The notes under the pieces: model-generated
Told to the model about the DNA's origin: nothing
The model's database searches: none
The model's input: the letters and a program-made list of their open reading frames with translations, nothing else
In this document: piece after piece, positions 1 to 11,123 of the stretch
Position numbering within the stretch: position 1 is the stretch's first letter
Layout: each line of letters starts with the position of its first letter
Origin: Boesenbergia rotunda
Lineage: Eukaryota > Streptophyta > Magnoliopsida > Zingiberales > Zingiberaceae
Direction: 5' to 3'
Assembly (NCBI GenBank): GCA_024364735.1
Contig: JAGFNQ010001604.1
Location: forward strand, 94,237-158,236
Length of the DNA stretch: 64,000 nucleotides
Translations under genes and position numbers: made by a program

Positions 1-486
1 GAGATCCATCATAAGTTCGAAGCACAGTCGGAGGAAGACGAATCTGTTTTAAGGAAACTGCATTACACAAGCCTCGACAACTCTTTCTTCCTCTCCAACT
101 CAGGAATCTCAGGTTGGGAGTCTGCACTTAGATTCTGCAACTTAAAGTTTGCAGCATGGGAGCCTGCAGCTCGAGAGTCTCCAGCTCAAGAGTCTCAGGT
201 CGGGAGTCTGCACTGAGAGTTTGCAACTTAGACTCTGCAATTTTGGAATCTTCAGCTTGGGAGTCTAGGTCGAGAGCCTGCACTTAGACTCTGAATTTGG
301 ACTCTGTACTTGGGATAAAAGGCAGCTCAAGTCTTTTCAGCCAACTCAGTTATTCCAAATAGCAGCCAAATAGCTTTTTCCCTATTTGACAACCAAGAAT
401 TTTTAATTCAGACTACTCAACAAATAAATTGAAATTAAATTGCATAATTTCAATTTAATCTTTATTTCTGATAATTATCTCCAACA
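1..486 (+). repeat. Possible 3' part of a copia-like LTR with degenerate repeats
   Basis: Positions 100-310 hold a degenerate short repeat built on variants of 'gagtctgcacttagactctg', of the kind often found in LTR U3 regions. A TATA-like 'gggataaaagg' follows near 313, and the block ends 'ctccaaca' at 486, a usual copia-type LTR terminus (TG...CA). The left end lies outside the window and no target duplication can be tested, so the LTR reading is an inference. No coding potential is seen. Confidence 0.3.
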
Positions 487-716
487 CTTTCGTCTATTAA
501 AAAACTCATAGTAGCTGTGATATCATAAACAAATCTGTAATAGAAGCAAAAGCATATAGTATACCTGAGATCTCATAAGCAAATTAATCTGTAATAGAGA
601 CCAACAAAAGAGCAACAAAGAGGAATATATCACATCTGTTTTGCCATAGAATAAAAAATCAAGAAGAAAGGTGGTTTAATTACCTTGTTGAAGCTGAACA
701 GAGCTGGAAGTTAGAT
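487..716. other. Unassigned noncoding stretch
   Basis: A-rich sequence containing two copies of a motif like 'aagcaaa...ctgtaatagaag' (about 528-600). I see no gene or recognisable element. Confidence 0.4.
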
Positions 717-2181
717 GACTTTAGGCCCAAGGGCATTGAAAATTTTTTATTTTAAAAATATTTTTTTTATATTTAATCATTATTTATTCAATTAATTATT
801 TATAGGGTATGAAGTCATTTGACTTCAAACCCTCCTAGGATGACTTCAGGCCCTACGTTTGAATTTGAAATCACGTATTTTGATAAGTTTTTTATATATT
901 AATATATTTATTAAATATTATTTCTTATATATATTTATATTAATCAAATATAAAAAATTATTTCTTTATATTTTTGAAATCATGTTGAGAAAGATGTTTC
1001 TTTTAACTATGCCTAAGATGCAGTCATATTTATACATCTTTCTGTTCCAACTGATATGGTTAGAGAACATGATTGAAAATTATTGGTACTAAGTTTGCAC
1101 ATCAAAAATAACATCTCCTAAGTAAATTCTAAATAGAGATATCAAGTATGGACAAATCTAAGTATCCTAGGTCCATCAGTGGATTTTCACCGAAACCCAC
1201 TAATTCATCCTAGAAAACTCCTATTGCAACATAATTTATAATCATTAGAAGTTTGGACACCAAAAATATTATCTCCTAGCTCAACTCTAACTATTGATAT
1301 TGGGTTTTGAGAAATCCAAATATCCTAGGTCCGTCAGTGGGTTTTGGTGAAAACCTGCTGATAGACCTAAAAATCTCCTATTGCAACATAATTTATAATC
1401 ATTAGAAGTTTGGACACCAAAAATACCATCTTCTAGCTCAACTCTAACTATTGATATTGCGTTTTGAGAAATCCAAATATCCTAAGTCCATCAGTGGGTT
1501 TTGGTGAAAACTCACTGATAGACCTAAAAAATTCCTATTGCAACATAATTTATAATCATTAAAAGTTTGGACACAAAATACCATCACCTAGAACTATTGA
1601 TATTTTTATTTAATTTAATAAATCATGTTTAAATATTATAAAAAATATTTTTAAAATAAAAAAATTTTGAGTGCACACAGGGCCTGAAGTCATCTGACTT
1701 CAGGCCTAAGGTAGTCAGGCCCTCCTAGGGCCTGAAGTCAGATGACTTCAGACCCTCCAAGCGTGATTTCAGGCCCTGCGTTTGAATCTGAAATTACGTG
1801 TTTTGATAAGTTTTTTATATATTAATATATTTATTAAATATTATTTAATATATTAATTTATATTAATCAAATATAAAAAATCATCTTTTTATATTTTTGA
1901 AATCATATTAAAAGAGATATTTTTTTAACTGAATTTTTTTTCTTTACCTTACGTTTTTTAGCCGATTCCATAATATATTATTTTAAAATAAAAAGTTTAA
2001 AAAAAACATGTTCAAATGTCCCGAAATTCGTTACTGAGAGAGAGAAAGAGAAAGACAGTACTTGGCGGGAGGGGTATAAGAGGAAGTTTATTAAAATGGG
2101 TGCGCCCTTTGGTAAAAATGAAACCATGGTATGCTTTTTGATAAATACCAATTCTTAAGTACGCTCTTTGGTAAAAAGCCG
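717..2181 (+). mobile_element. Left-truncated copy of the Mutator-like foldback family
   Basis: The right end (about 1960-2181) matches the right terminal inverted repeat of the element at 20129-23404: the 'ccataatatattattttaaaata' block, the 'gagagagaaagagaaagacag' block, 'ggggtataagaggaag', and the terminal 'ctttggtaa...gccg'. The core holds four copies of a ~158 bp unit related to the ~157 bp unit of that element. A matching left terminal repeat is absent, so the copy is truncated or rearranged. A second sign of rearrangement is the direct repeat of the 'ccctacgtttgaatttgaaatcacgt' block at about 850 and 1765. There is no transposase; the element is non-autonomous. The left boundary is approximate. 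Confidence 0.6.
1090..1620 (+). repeat. Tandem array of ~158 bp units (4 copies, last partial)
   Basis: The marker 'aagtttg.acac.aaaaat' recurs at 1090, 1249, 1406 and 1564, a spacing of 157-159 bp. Each unit carries a form of 'catcagtgggttttggtgaaaac', half of the palindrome that marks the larger arrays at 20.7-22.7 kb. Confidence 0.8.
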
Positions 2182-3305
2182 CTTTTTCTATGCAGATGTT
2201 GAATGAATGTTGGATCTGTGTTCCAACATGACGTCAAATTTCTATATCATTGCTCTTGAGTTTTCATATGATCGAAGTTGAAGTCAGAGATAAGGCATAT
2301 GCCACTGGCGTCTATGTTCGGATCTCAAAAATATTAGGGCCATCAAATTATATATTGTGCGGTGTCTATCATTTTTTTTTTAATTTCAAGTTTAATCATT
2401 TATGGGTTTGATATTAAAATTTAAAATTTAAGCTCTAATATTAAGTTTTTTTAAGAACATTACTTGATGTGTAGTGTAACATTTTCTATATATAGTTTTG
2501 ATATGCCATACCTTTTACATTTATATCTCATGAGCAATTTAATTTTTTTTTTTAAACTCTTGCTTATGCCAATAAAAATTTACCGTTAAGATTTAGATAT
2601 TGGATTATAATATTAAGTAAAAACAAAAATTAAAACAAAAAAATTTTGAGGTCCTCACAAGTTGTGCGTCATAAGGTCTATAGTCGCACATCCCGTGAGC
2701 ACCTCAAAACCAAAATCTGATTGATATAACTGGAAACCTAACAAAATACACAAAAAATAAAATGAGATGCTCATGGGGTGTGTTGCATAAAGGGTGTGAC
2801 ATATCAAAATTATATATATAGAGAGAGAAGGGGTTTATTAAAATACTGATCAAATGCAGCAGACTCGCTTGTGCTAAGGCGCCCCCCATTACATGGAGGC
2901 ACCTCAATCACTTAAAAAAAAGACCAGATACGTTGATGACTCTACAACATTTGGTCCATAGCTTATCAAAATTATATAGAGAAATGAAAAATATGGACCT
3001 TCACTCCGCACTTATCCGCGCCCCAACTTGAGGCGCTTCCCATGCATAAGAGGCGCCGCAAGTCGAATAACTTTTTTTCAAATAGTTGAAGCACCTGTAT
3101 TCAAATCAAATTCAGGTGCCTTAGTTTATTTTTAAAAAAAATTAATATTTTGTCAAATATAAACTATATATTATGAACATCTAAAATTTTTTTACCTTGA
3201 ACACTATAACCTAATAGAGAAGCCTGAATCGTAGAAGAAAACTCTTATTAACTTAAACCCATAATAACTAAACCCCTTAATCATAAAATCTTAAACCTTA
3301 AATAC
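2182..3305. other. AT-rich noncoding stretch with a small hairpin
   Basis: No gene recognised. A 15 bp inverted repeat with one mismatch ('ttttgaggtcctcac' at 2645-2659 against 2695-2709) could form a hairpin. The phrase 'tatcaaaattatata' occurs twice (about 2804 and 2967). The rest is A/T-rich simple sequence. Confidence 0.4.
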
Positions 3306-6252
3306 TGTTAAATACGACAAATTCAAAACCAGTAAAAATAAATTTTTTTGAAAATATATTGGAAGATTTTGGGTTAGCGGACTAGGGTGAAGGAGTTTAC
3401 GGGTAAACTCTTAAATTTCGCGTGTGAATAATTTAACCCTAGAAAATTATTTGAGGTTAAATTATAATAAATGGGATGGATAAATGGTTGAATCCTTTGC
3501 CCTAAGGGTAGAAGGTGAATTTGAGAAAAGTCAGGGGCTTTTCTGTAAAAGATCCCTCCCCCCTTTTTATTTACAGTTTCCCAAGCCCTAGCCGCAGCCA
3601 AGACCCGCAGGCGCCGACTCTTTCTCTTCTCCGCTTCTGAATGCCCTAGCCACAGACGCGCTGCTCCTTCCTCCTTCGTTTTCTCCCTCTCCCTTCGCGA
3701 ACCCTAGCGCAGCCGCAAGCGCCGACCCGATGCTGTCTTCTTCCTTGCCCGTTTTCTTCTCCTCCGCGTGCCCTAGCCACGGTCGACGCTGACTTTTTCC
3801 TCTCCTCATCGCGCGACCCAGCCGCCGGTGAAGCCCACAGCCGATTTCCTTCCTCTGCCTTTCTCTCCTTCGGCGATTGTGAGGGTTGCTGTGGTATTCA
3901 AGGCTGAGCAAGCTGTTTGTGCTAACCATCGTAGAGGTAAGGATATATAGAATTAGGTCGATCATGGATAAAGTAGGTTTTCCCTTAGAGTTGTTATATT
4001 GGGACTTTGATTTCTGGAATACGTATTGATGTTTTGACCCTTTTGGAATTGGGTTCAGGTTGTGGATTGGAATCTAGACCCTGGTTTTGGTATCTACGGA
4101 ATTCCTCCCTATTACTCAGGTGGCTTGCTGTGCCGGTGATCAATTGAGGTAAGATGCGAGTATTCAATGTTAAACCTTGGATGTATGTTCTGATGGTTAA
4201 TCTAGGGTTCTATCAGGGATTCAATTCTTTGATGAAACTGCGATTTAAGAATTAGATCAGTCTGTACAGCTAGTTTGGTGTATCTGTGCCATAGGATACC
4301 TACACTTCACTGTATAATTTCGGTTTTGGTTTTGTTGCGTGGGTTGAGTTTTTAACCTTGTTACTGTAGGATTTTGGTGCTTGAGATCTGGTTGTGAGCT
4401 CCATTTGGCGATGAAACCTGTTGGTTTTGGGATAGCTATTGATTTAAACTATGGGTTAGGTTTAATTGGAAATTTAAACCTAATAAGTCAACTTGATAAA
4501 ATCCGGTTCCAAATCCTAATTGAAATCTAATCGGGATATTTTGGGATAATTAAGGGTTAATCATCTAATTATGGTTAATTAGATGAAACGATGATAATTA
4601 GAATGATCCTAATTATTTGAGACAGTTCGTATAGTTATAAATTACATATTGTTGTAGCTAAACATTATGCCTTTGATACAGGATATTGATTGGATTTTGC
4701 ATTGCTGATTATTAGACGGGTGGTTCTTTCTGATACGAGCATCTTACGATTAAGGTGGGTACCCCTGACTTATCTTTTAAATATTGTCATATTGCTATGC
4801 ATGGTTTGTTGTAGATAACAGTAAGTTTATATGCTATATCTGCCTTAGTATTCATGTATTTGATATCTGTTGCATGTCTTTGAGGTTATCTCCCTTTTAG
4901 CTTCATACAGTCTCAATAGTGGTTATGTGTATATATATTTGGGCATAGATGTAGTGATATGCTCCCTTGCATTTGACATTGATGGATTATTGGTTATTTT
5001 GTCAGTATACCTAGTAGGTTACTTGTATCTCATGATATAGGATTCAAACCTATACCTAGCACACTGAGGTGTTAGTTGAGGACTTGGTGGGTGTTGTATG
5101 TGTTTGGGTCATGCACCATCATTGCATTAATGCATGCTAACGATCATCGGCTCATATATAGTCTGAGCCCATCGTCAGTTACATGAGGATATGCACACAC
5201 ATCCACTCAGGGGTAGTGGCTACCATAGGGTGTATGTATTTGCCCTGTATTGCTCCGTTCGGCCACGATTTGGAGGGTGGTTCTGGGCGTGGTAGCAGCC
5301 AGGGATTCCTTTTCATCCTGAGACACGAGAAGATGAGAGCTAGACTCCCCCATTACTTGGGGTAGGAGAGTGACCTCCGCCAGCATCCTATCCACTCGGT
5401 CACTCAGGAGCAGTGATAGCACGGTGCGTACAGTTGTCATAGCTCTACCCTTTCGGACGTCCATTTATGACAGGTGGACGATGATCTGACTGGTGTCAGG
5501 GGTGACACATACCATTGCACCATGTGCATATTTTGTATTGTGCATTGTTTGCTGCATTTGATTTCTGCACTTGATTGACATGCATATACTGGAGACTTGT
5601 TTACTTTGGATTATATGTTATACTTGTCTATAGGGAGTTATTTCACCCCTCTACAGGATAAATGGATTCTGGTATGTACCTTTATTCAGTATCTTCAGTA
5701 TACCCTTTCCTATTGTTCATATGAGACTGTATCAGTGTAGACTCTTACTGTTAGTATAACGTCCTAGCATATCTATTTGCGTATCCGCTGAGTTTAATTG
5801 GACTCACACCGTTGTCATACTTTCTGATTTCAGGTTGATATCTTCCAGGAGGGTCTGAGTCGCCAGTCCCGTGCTTGCTACTACACCTGATTTGGCTTTA
5901 TGCATTATTTTCTATTTTTGGACCATGTTATGTTTTATTCCATTGCATTGGATTTTCGTGGACTTGTAGTACTTGTCTTTCTTTATGAGATTGTACTTTT
6001 GAGTCCTATGTTGGACTATGTGTGTGGTTTTGCTTCATTACTGCCCCTGGAAGCTCAGGTAAGTTCGTGTTATGGATCTATGATTATATTGTCATATATA
6101 TGTTATTCTGTTCGAATTTGAGGCCTGAGGCCCATTTAAACTGCGTGGTATGATTATATTTGTGGTATGTATGAGTAAATTGTCCGTCGGACAGGGGAGG
6201 TGCTGTCCGATTTTCTATTGGATCAGCGGCTCCTAGGTCTCGGAGCGTGACA
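3306..6252 (+). mobile_element. 5' LTR of a Tekay/Del-like Ty3/gypsy element (copy 1)
   Basis: The right end '...ggagcgtgaca' is followed by a primer-binding site, and the last 130 bases are nearly the same as the end of the LTR at 32876-35580 (shared 'ttgtccg.cggacaggggaggtgctgtccgattttctattgg' and 'atcagcggctcct'). The GC-rich 'gccctagccacagacgcg' region near 3600-3860 also fits the family layout. The left end is placed at 'tgttaaata' (3306) by comparison with the other copies' LTR starts; this is uncertain. ORFs in this block (for example 3588-3965 minus and 5183-5464) are chance frames in LTR sequence. No intact partner LTR is present, so the element is truncated. Confidence 0.7.
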
Positions 6253-6261
6253 ATTTATTTT

Positions 6262-6274
6262 TGGTATCAGAGCC
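6262..6274 (+). other. Primer-binding site, initiator tRNA-Met type
   Basis: TGGTATCAGAGCC, 9 bases after the LTR end, is the standard plant Ty3/gypsy and copia site complementary to the 3' end of initiator tRNA-Met. It primes minus-strand DNA synthesis on the element RNA. Confidence 0.85.
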
Positions 6275-6335
6275 AAGTTGTCGGATATCTTTAGGACTTG
6301 TGGATTTTCGAGGTCTATTTGATACCAATTTATTT

Positions 6336-6347
6336 TGGTATCAGAGC
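6336..6347 (+). other. Second, duplicated primer-binding site
   Basis: The string 'caatttatt(tt)ttggtatcagagc' appears twice, about 75 bp apart. The second copy has TGGTATCAGAGC followed by a different leader ('gtaggtttgcgatg'). The Tekay-like copy at 35588 has only one site. Confidence 0.7.
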
Positions 6348-9300
6348 GTAGGTTTGCGATGCTGATAAGCACCATTTTATTGATTATTTTAATTGCTAAA
6401 ATCCATGTTTGACCCATGTTTTTATTGCTTAATTATGATTTTACCCTAGGTTTTCGGAACTTTATCTTATTTTGGACTTAATTGAAAAATTACATATTTT
6501 TTGGATTATTTGGCCACTAATTTTCTGATATATTTTTGTAGGCACGAAAGGATCCTGGACCTAGGGCATACTGGGTCAAACTTGAGTCGGAAGTGAACCG
6601 GATCGAATTATCAAGCCTACGATTAATCCGGGCCGTCCGATTCAAGAGCGGCTAGATCTGAGCCATCTGGGACGATCTGAAGCAATCCGAGCTAGGGTTA
6701 GGGTTGATCAAGCTCTATGATCAAGATCTGAAGGTTTCATCCCAATCAGAGCTAAATCAACCGTTGGATCAAGCAAGGAGGGCTCTAGAGCGTCCATTCA
6801 AAGACTAAGTTGATCTGGACCATCCGTTGCAAATCTGGAGGATCCGAGCTACCACAAGGCAGATCCTGACCCCAGATCATCATCATCAAAGTTTGGCTCC
6901 AATCAGAGCAAGATCAGCCGTTGGATTCATCCAAATCAATCTGGACCGTCCATTGATAAGTATTTAATCAAATCTGCCCAGCTCTCCAGCGTTGTCGCGT
7001 CTCCGCCGCATAGTTCAGCTCCTTCTTCGTCTTCTTCAGTTTTTTCTTCAGTGTTTAGCTAGTTCTTCAATCCAAGGGGCGCGACCACCTCCATCCTTCA
7101 TCAGATCAAGATCGAGGTCACTAGGGAGAGTAGTTTGTGGAGTTTTCAGCTTGGAATTGTGCAAGAACAGGGCTGTTGAGAGGTTTCCGCAGCCTTGTGT
7201 TTGATAGCTTCAAATTCGGTTTTGTCAAGTTCTTCATCAATCCAAGCTATTCAGAGGGGTTCCCTTAAGTGTTTAGATCATTCCCGCACCTTCGTTTCAC
7301 TCCGACAAGGCTGAATTGAAGAAATCGATTGGGATTTTCCTTCTTGAACAGTTTTGAGCTGGATTCAACTACCGATTCAGTTCCTTAGTGAATTGCTGAG
7401 CATGCGGGTTCGAAGCCAGCTCTTGATTGACAACCAAGAAGACCTTGAGCTAATGGAGCGATTGGGGTTTAGAATTCTTAGTCAATTTTCTTTGTTTTAG
7501 CTGTAATTTTATTACTGCCACTTCATTTCTGAAATTCCTGAATTAGTTGCTGTAATTTACTTGTATGGACCGTTTCTTTCTCAATTGGAGGCTCATTCTT
7601 GAGTGACAGCAAGGATTCGAAGCTGAGATGAGAGATTGAGACTTAGAATTAGCTAATTTCATTGTATTAGCTGTAATTTAATTTCTGAATTCTGTTTTGG
7701 TTTCTGCTGTTCACATCAGCCACCTAGTTTTCGATTTCTGAATTTGTTCCCAGCTCTAATTAGTGTTTAAATGCTGCTAATAGTTAGTTAGATAGTTTGT
7801 TTAGTAAATTCTTAGAGTTAATTCAGTTTGTTTACAGTTCTCAGATTGCGTTTCAATTCAGCTGTAGCTGTGTATCAATTTGGTTTCTGCAATTACTTCA
7901 AATTCAGTTTATTCATGTATTTCATTCCTGAAAATTAGATATCACGTGTAGTCTGCTAAGGCAAAAGGTTTGAATTTACTTCGCATGTGAATCATTTCTG
8001 AATTGAGCCTTACTTCTGAAATTTTGTTCAGTTTCCTGCATTAATGTTTCAGCTGTGTATCAGTCCTGTTCTTGCGTATCAAATTCCTTTTCTGCAAAGT
8101 TATTTGCTTCTGAAGTTGAACCTTCATTGTTTACTTCACATCCACTTGTTTCACAGTAGTAGCTAGATTATCTTTGCATCCAACTGCAGCCGAATTTCCC
8201 CACTGAATTTCTGAAAATTCTGCAGTTGATTGCTGCAACTTTGCAGTTTCTGAAATTCTTCAATGTTCCTGCAGTTTACTGCAGTTTATGAAGTTGTGGT
8301 TGTGTCATGTTAGCTGAAATTCTTTCCAAGCATTGGTTTGTGCATGTGAACTCAGCTGCATTTGTTGCTTGTGCATCCAAAACATTTCTGCAATTCGAAA
8401 TCTGTTCATCCCATTCTGCAACCTAGCTGTGCCAAATCTGCTGATCAATTCCATTTCTGCATACCATCAGATTTCATTTCTGAAGTTGTATCAAGAAGAT
8501 CTGCATTCGAATTTCTATAGCCTTTGATTCAGCTGTTTTGTTGGAATCTTCATCCAATGTGTGGCAGCGTTAAATTTCTGACAGTATGAACTTCATTGCT
8601 GCATAGGACTTCAGTCCATTATTTCTGCAATTTAGTTGAGTCTGAATTCAATAGCTTTCGAGTATAAATTTTCCACTTATCCCTGCACAGCACTTCACCA
8701 ATATCCTTTTCTTGTCGATATGAATTGATTAGTTCATTCTGAATTGCTAATTTACAGTGTAAGCATTTAATTCAGCTAGTGACACTTGAATTTTCTTTTC
8801 TTTGTATCAAATTCATTGTGATTGCTGCACTTTGTATCAAGAATAGTTTTGGCAGTGATAGGTGTTGGTGAGAGCCCTAGAGCCGATCATGTAATGATTG
8901 TATGGACTAATTTGTATCATATTCCTATGTATAAATAAAGGCATGTTTTATGGTTATTATACTTACGTGTATTTGTGCCAATTAGCTAAGTATAATAATG
9001 TCCTTGAGTAGAAGGTTCTTATCTATATCAATCGATTGGTTGAATCGATAGTGAGATGATATAGAGAACACTACTCTAAATAATTCCTAGTCAAGTATTA
9101 ACATTCTAGGACAATGTTAATACGTAGAGGCTAGCATGTAAGTCAACATGATGACTTGATCTCACAAGTCATGGATATAGAGATATCAAGTTGACACATG
9201 GGTATGCATTGGAGAATGTATACTGAATGACCCGCCATGAGAAAGTATCATGGATCGTTATATGAGTGTCATATACTTTCTCATGTGGCTATTAGTATGA

Positions 9301-9854
9301 CTATTAGTCCTTGGACCTGAAGTCACCATGGATTCCTACATAAGGAGTTACGTACTTTGGCTTCGTCAAACGTCACCCGTAAATGGGTGGACTATAAAGG
9401 CGATTACTGGGTATGTAACAAATTATGGAGAGGGATGTGAGTGATGTAGATGAGATCTATCCCTCCTATATGACGGGAGCGATATCGTATTCTTGATAGA
9501 GTTAGACCACAAAGTGCATGGCCATGCCCAAGTGAGTCAATATGAGATATTGAACTCATTTGATTAGTGTGAGTCTACTTGGAGTTCAAGATATAGATTG
9601 ACTCGAGGATGACACGGTCTATGCCTCAATTGAGTCAATCTAGATATCATGGATAGAGGGACATTATCATATATTGTGAGAGTCACAATTATTAGTCACA
9701 AGGTGATGTTGGATCTCAACATTCTTGTAACTTGGGTAGCAATGATGTGTTGCTAGATACCGCTCATTGCTTATGTTTCTAAGAGGTTAGAAGCATTGCC
9801 AACGTTACAAGAACCTATAGGGTCACACGCAAAGGACAAATAGATGGAGAAAAG

Positions 9855-10045
9855 TTGAAGTCAAGTTTGACTTGACTAAATATGGAAAGTCCATAAAAAG
9901 GCAAGTTTGACTTGACCTAAATCCAAATCAAGTTTGACTTGACTTGGTTCCACTTCAAGTTAGACTTGACATGGGAGAAGAAATGGAGTCAAGTTTGACT
10001 TGACTAAATATGGAAAGTCCATAAAAGGCAAGTTTGACTTGACCA
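9855..10045 (+). repeat. Six copies of a TCAAGTTTGACTTGA motif in LTR U3
   Basis: 'caagtttgacttgac' or a one-base variant recurs six times between 9859 and 10041. Two of the copies carry the longer phrase 'gactaaatatggaaagtcc'. The core is a near palindrome (TCAAGT-TTG-ACTTGA). Upstream repeats of this kind in LTRs often bind transcription factors; that role is inferred. Confidence 0.6.
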
Positions 10046-10185
10046 AAAACCACCTCACCTTGAATTAACCAAGTGATGACTTGGCTTGGTTTTTGACTAA
10101 ATGTGTATGCCACATCATTTCCAAGGTGGTAACCCCTCCCATTTGAATTTGAATTCAAATGGAGGAGGTTATGGCATGTTATGGC

Positions 10186-10223
10186 CGGCCACTTAATGGC
10201 CATTAATGGCCATTAAGTGGCCG
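10186..10223. repeat. Perfect 38 bp palindrome in the copia-like solo LTR
   Basis: Centred on 'attaat', the arms read 'cggccacttaatggcc' outward on both sides. The whole 38 bp is its own reverse complement and could form a cruciform. Confidence 0.85.
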
Positions 10224-11123
10224 ACCACCAAGGGTGATCAAAAAGGGATTTTGGTTCCCTTTTTGTGTGGTGGCTCTTCTTCTTCCTTTTGAGATTTTCT
10301 TTTTGAAGATCTTGCTCTACTTCTCCTCTTGTCGAAACCGAGAAGGTGCTAGCACACCTAAGGTTTTGATCCATCTATTTTGTTCGCGTGGATACATATA
10401 GAGGAGTGTCTACCTTGATACTCTACGAGATCCGGCGGCTTTTGGACAAGCGGGAAAGCGAAGGGCTACGCATCAAGGGTAATGGTTCTATCATGTAGAT
10501 CTAATGTAGATTTAGTAGTGAAACTCGTACTCGTAATTTATTTTATGTTCGCACGGATCCCGTGGCCGAATTTCTGGGGTTTCCGCAACGCAAAAAAGCG
10601 GTTTTTACGGCCTAGAATTCCTAACAATAGGTGCCAAATTAATTCAGCTAGTTGCATTGGTTGATTAAGCCTCCCCAAAGGGAGTTCATTAGTTGCCATT
10701 TCATTGTTTAATTCATTGGGTCAAGTTTCTTCTTTATTCTCATTGTGTTTTTATTCTAAATTGAAACCCAAAATACAAACGACACATAAATACAAGCGCG
10801 AATCAAATTATATCAACTAGTCCCCGAGAAAAATACGACCTGTGGCCCCTATATTACATTTTCATACTTTTGATTGTAAAAGGGTTTCCAGCATTTCATT
10901 TATAAATTTTAAATTTGAGGCCCACATTCGTGACAACATAGTTTGGGCTCGTCAGATGCCTACTTGTTTTACGAGTCTTTTCGGATTTGTTCGGAGTAGT
11001 TTTATCGGCGTGATTGCACTTTAGGACTGGGCAACGGCAGGACCTCTCCAGGTGGCAAATAAGTAAATTGGTAAAGTTAACCATTTGATCTTGTTTGTAA
11101 TACTTGGTAATAATTCAATAGGT

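Larger units (their letters stand above)
8863..10626 (+). mobile_element. Copia-like solo LTR (1764 bp), nested
   Basis: It starts 'tgttggtgagag' and ends 'gaattcctaaca', flanked by the perfect 5 bp duplication ATAGG (8858-8862 and 10627-10631). The end, with 'gcacggatcc', 'gtttccgcaacgcaaaa' and 'ggcctagaattccta', is typical of plant copia LTRs that precede a 'gtggtatcagagcc' primer site; here the duplication follows instead, so no internal region remains. It arose by LTR-LTR recombination, as solo LTRs usually do, and is younger than the LTR it sits in. Confidence 0.8.
6363..10954 (+). mobile_element. Solo LTR (Ty3/gypsy-like, lineage uncertain) in the leader of the Tekay-like element
   Basis: The block starts 'tgataagcacc' and ends '...gggctcgtca', and is flanked by a perfect 5 bp duplication GATGC (6358-6362 and 10955-10959). 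If it is removed, the Tekay-like leader reads on in a form matching the leader at 35600-35700 ('ttttcggat...tcggag..gtttt.tcg'). After removing the nested copia-like LTR the block is about 2.8 kb, TG...CA, with no gag-pol, so it is read as a solo LTR. The start 'tgataagcacc' and the late 'aattcagctagttgcattgg' part recall Athila/TAT-type LTRs, but I am not sure. Short ORFs inside are not convincing genes. Confidence 0.7.

Noticed and set aside
3588..3965. 125-codon minus-strand ORF
   Set aside because: Lies in the GC-rich part of an LTR; Arg/Glu/Ala-rich, no homologous features, and antisense to element transcription.
5183..5464. Overlapping plus and minus ORFs
   Set aside because: They fall in LTR sequence that is repeated, with changes that break the frames, at about 34340-34880.
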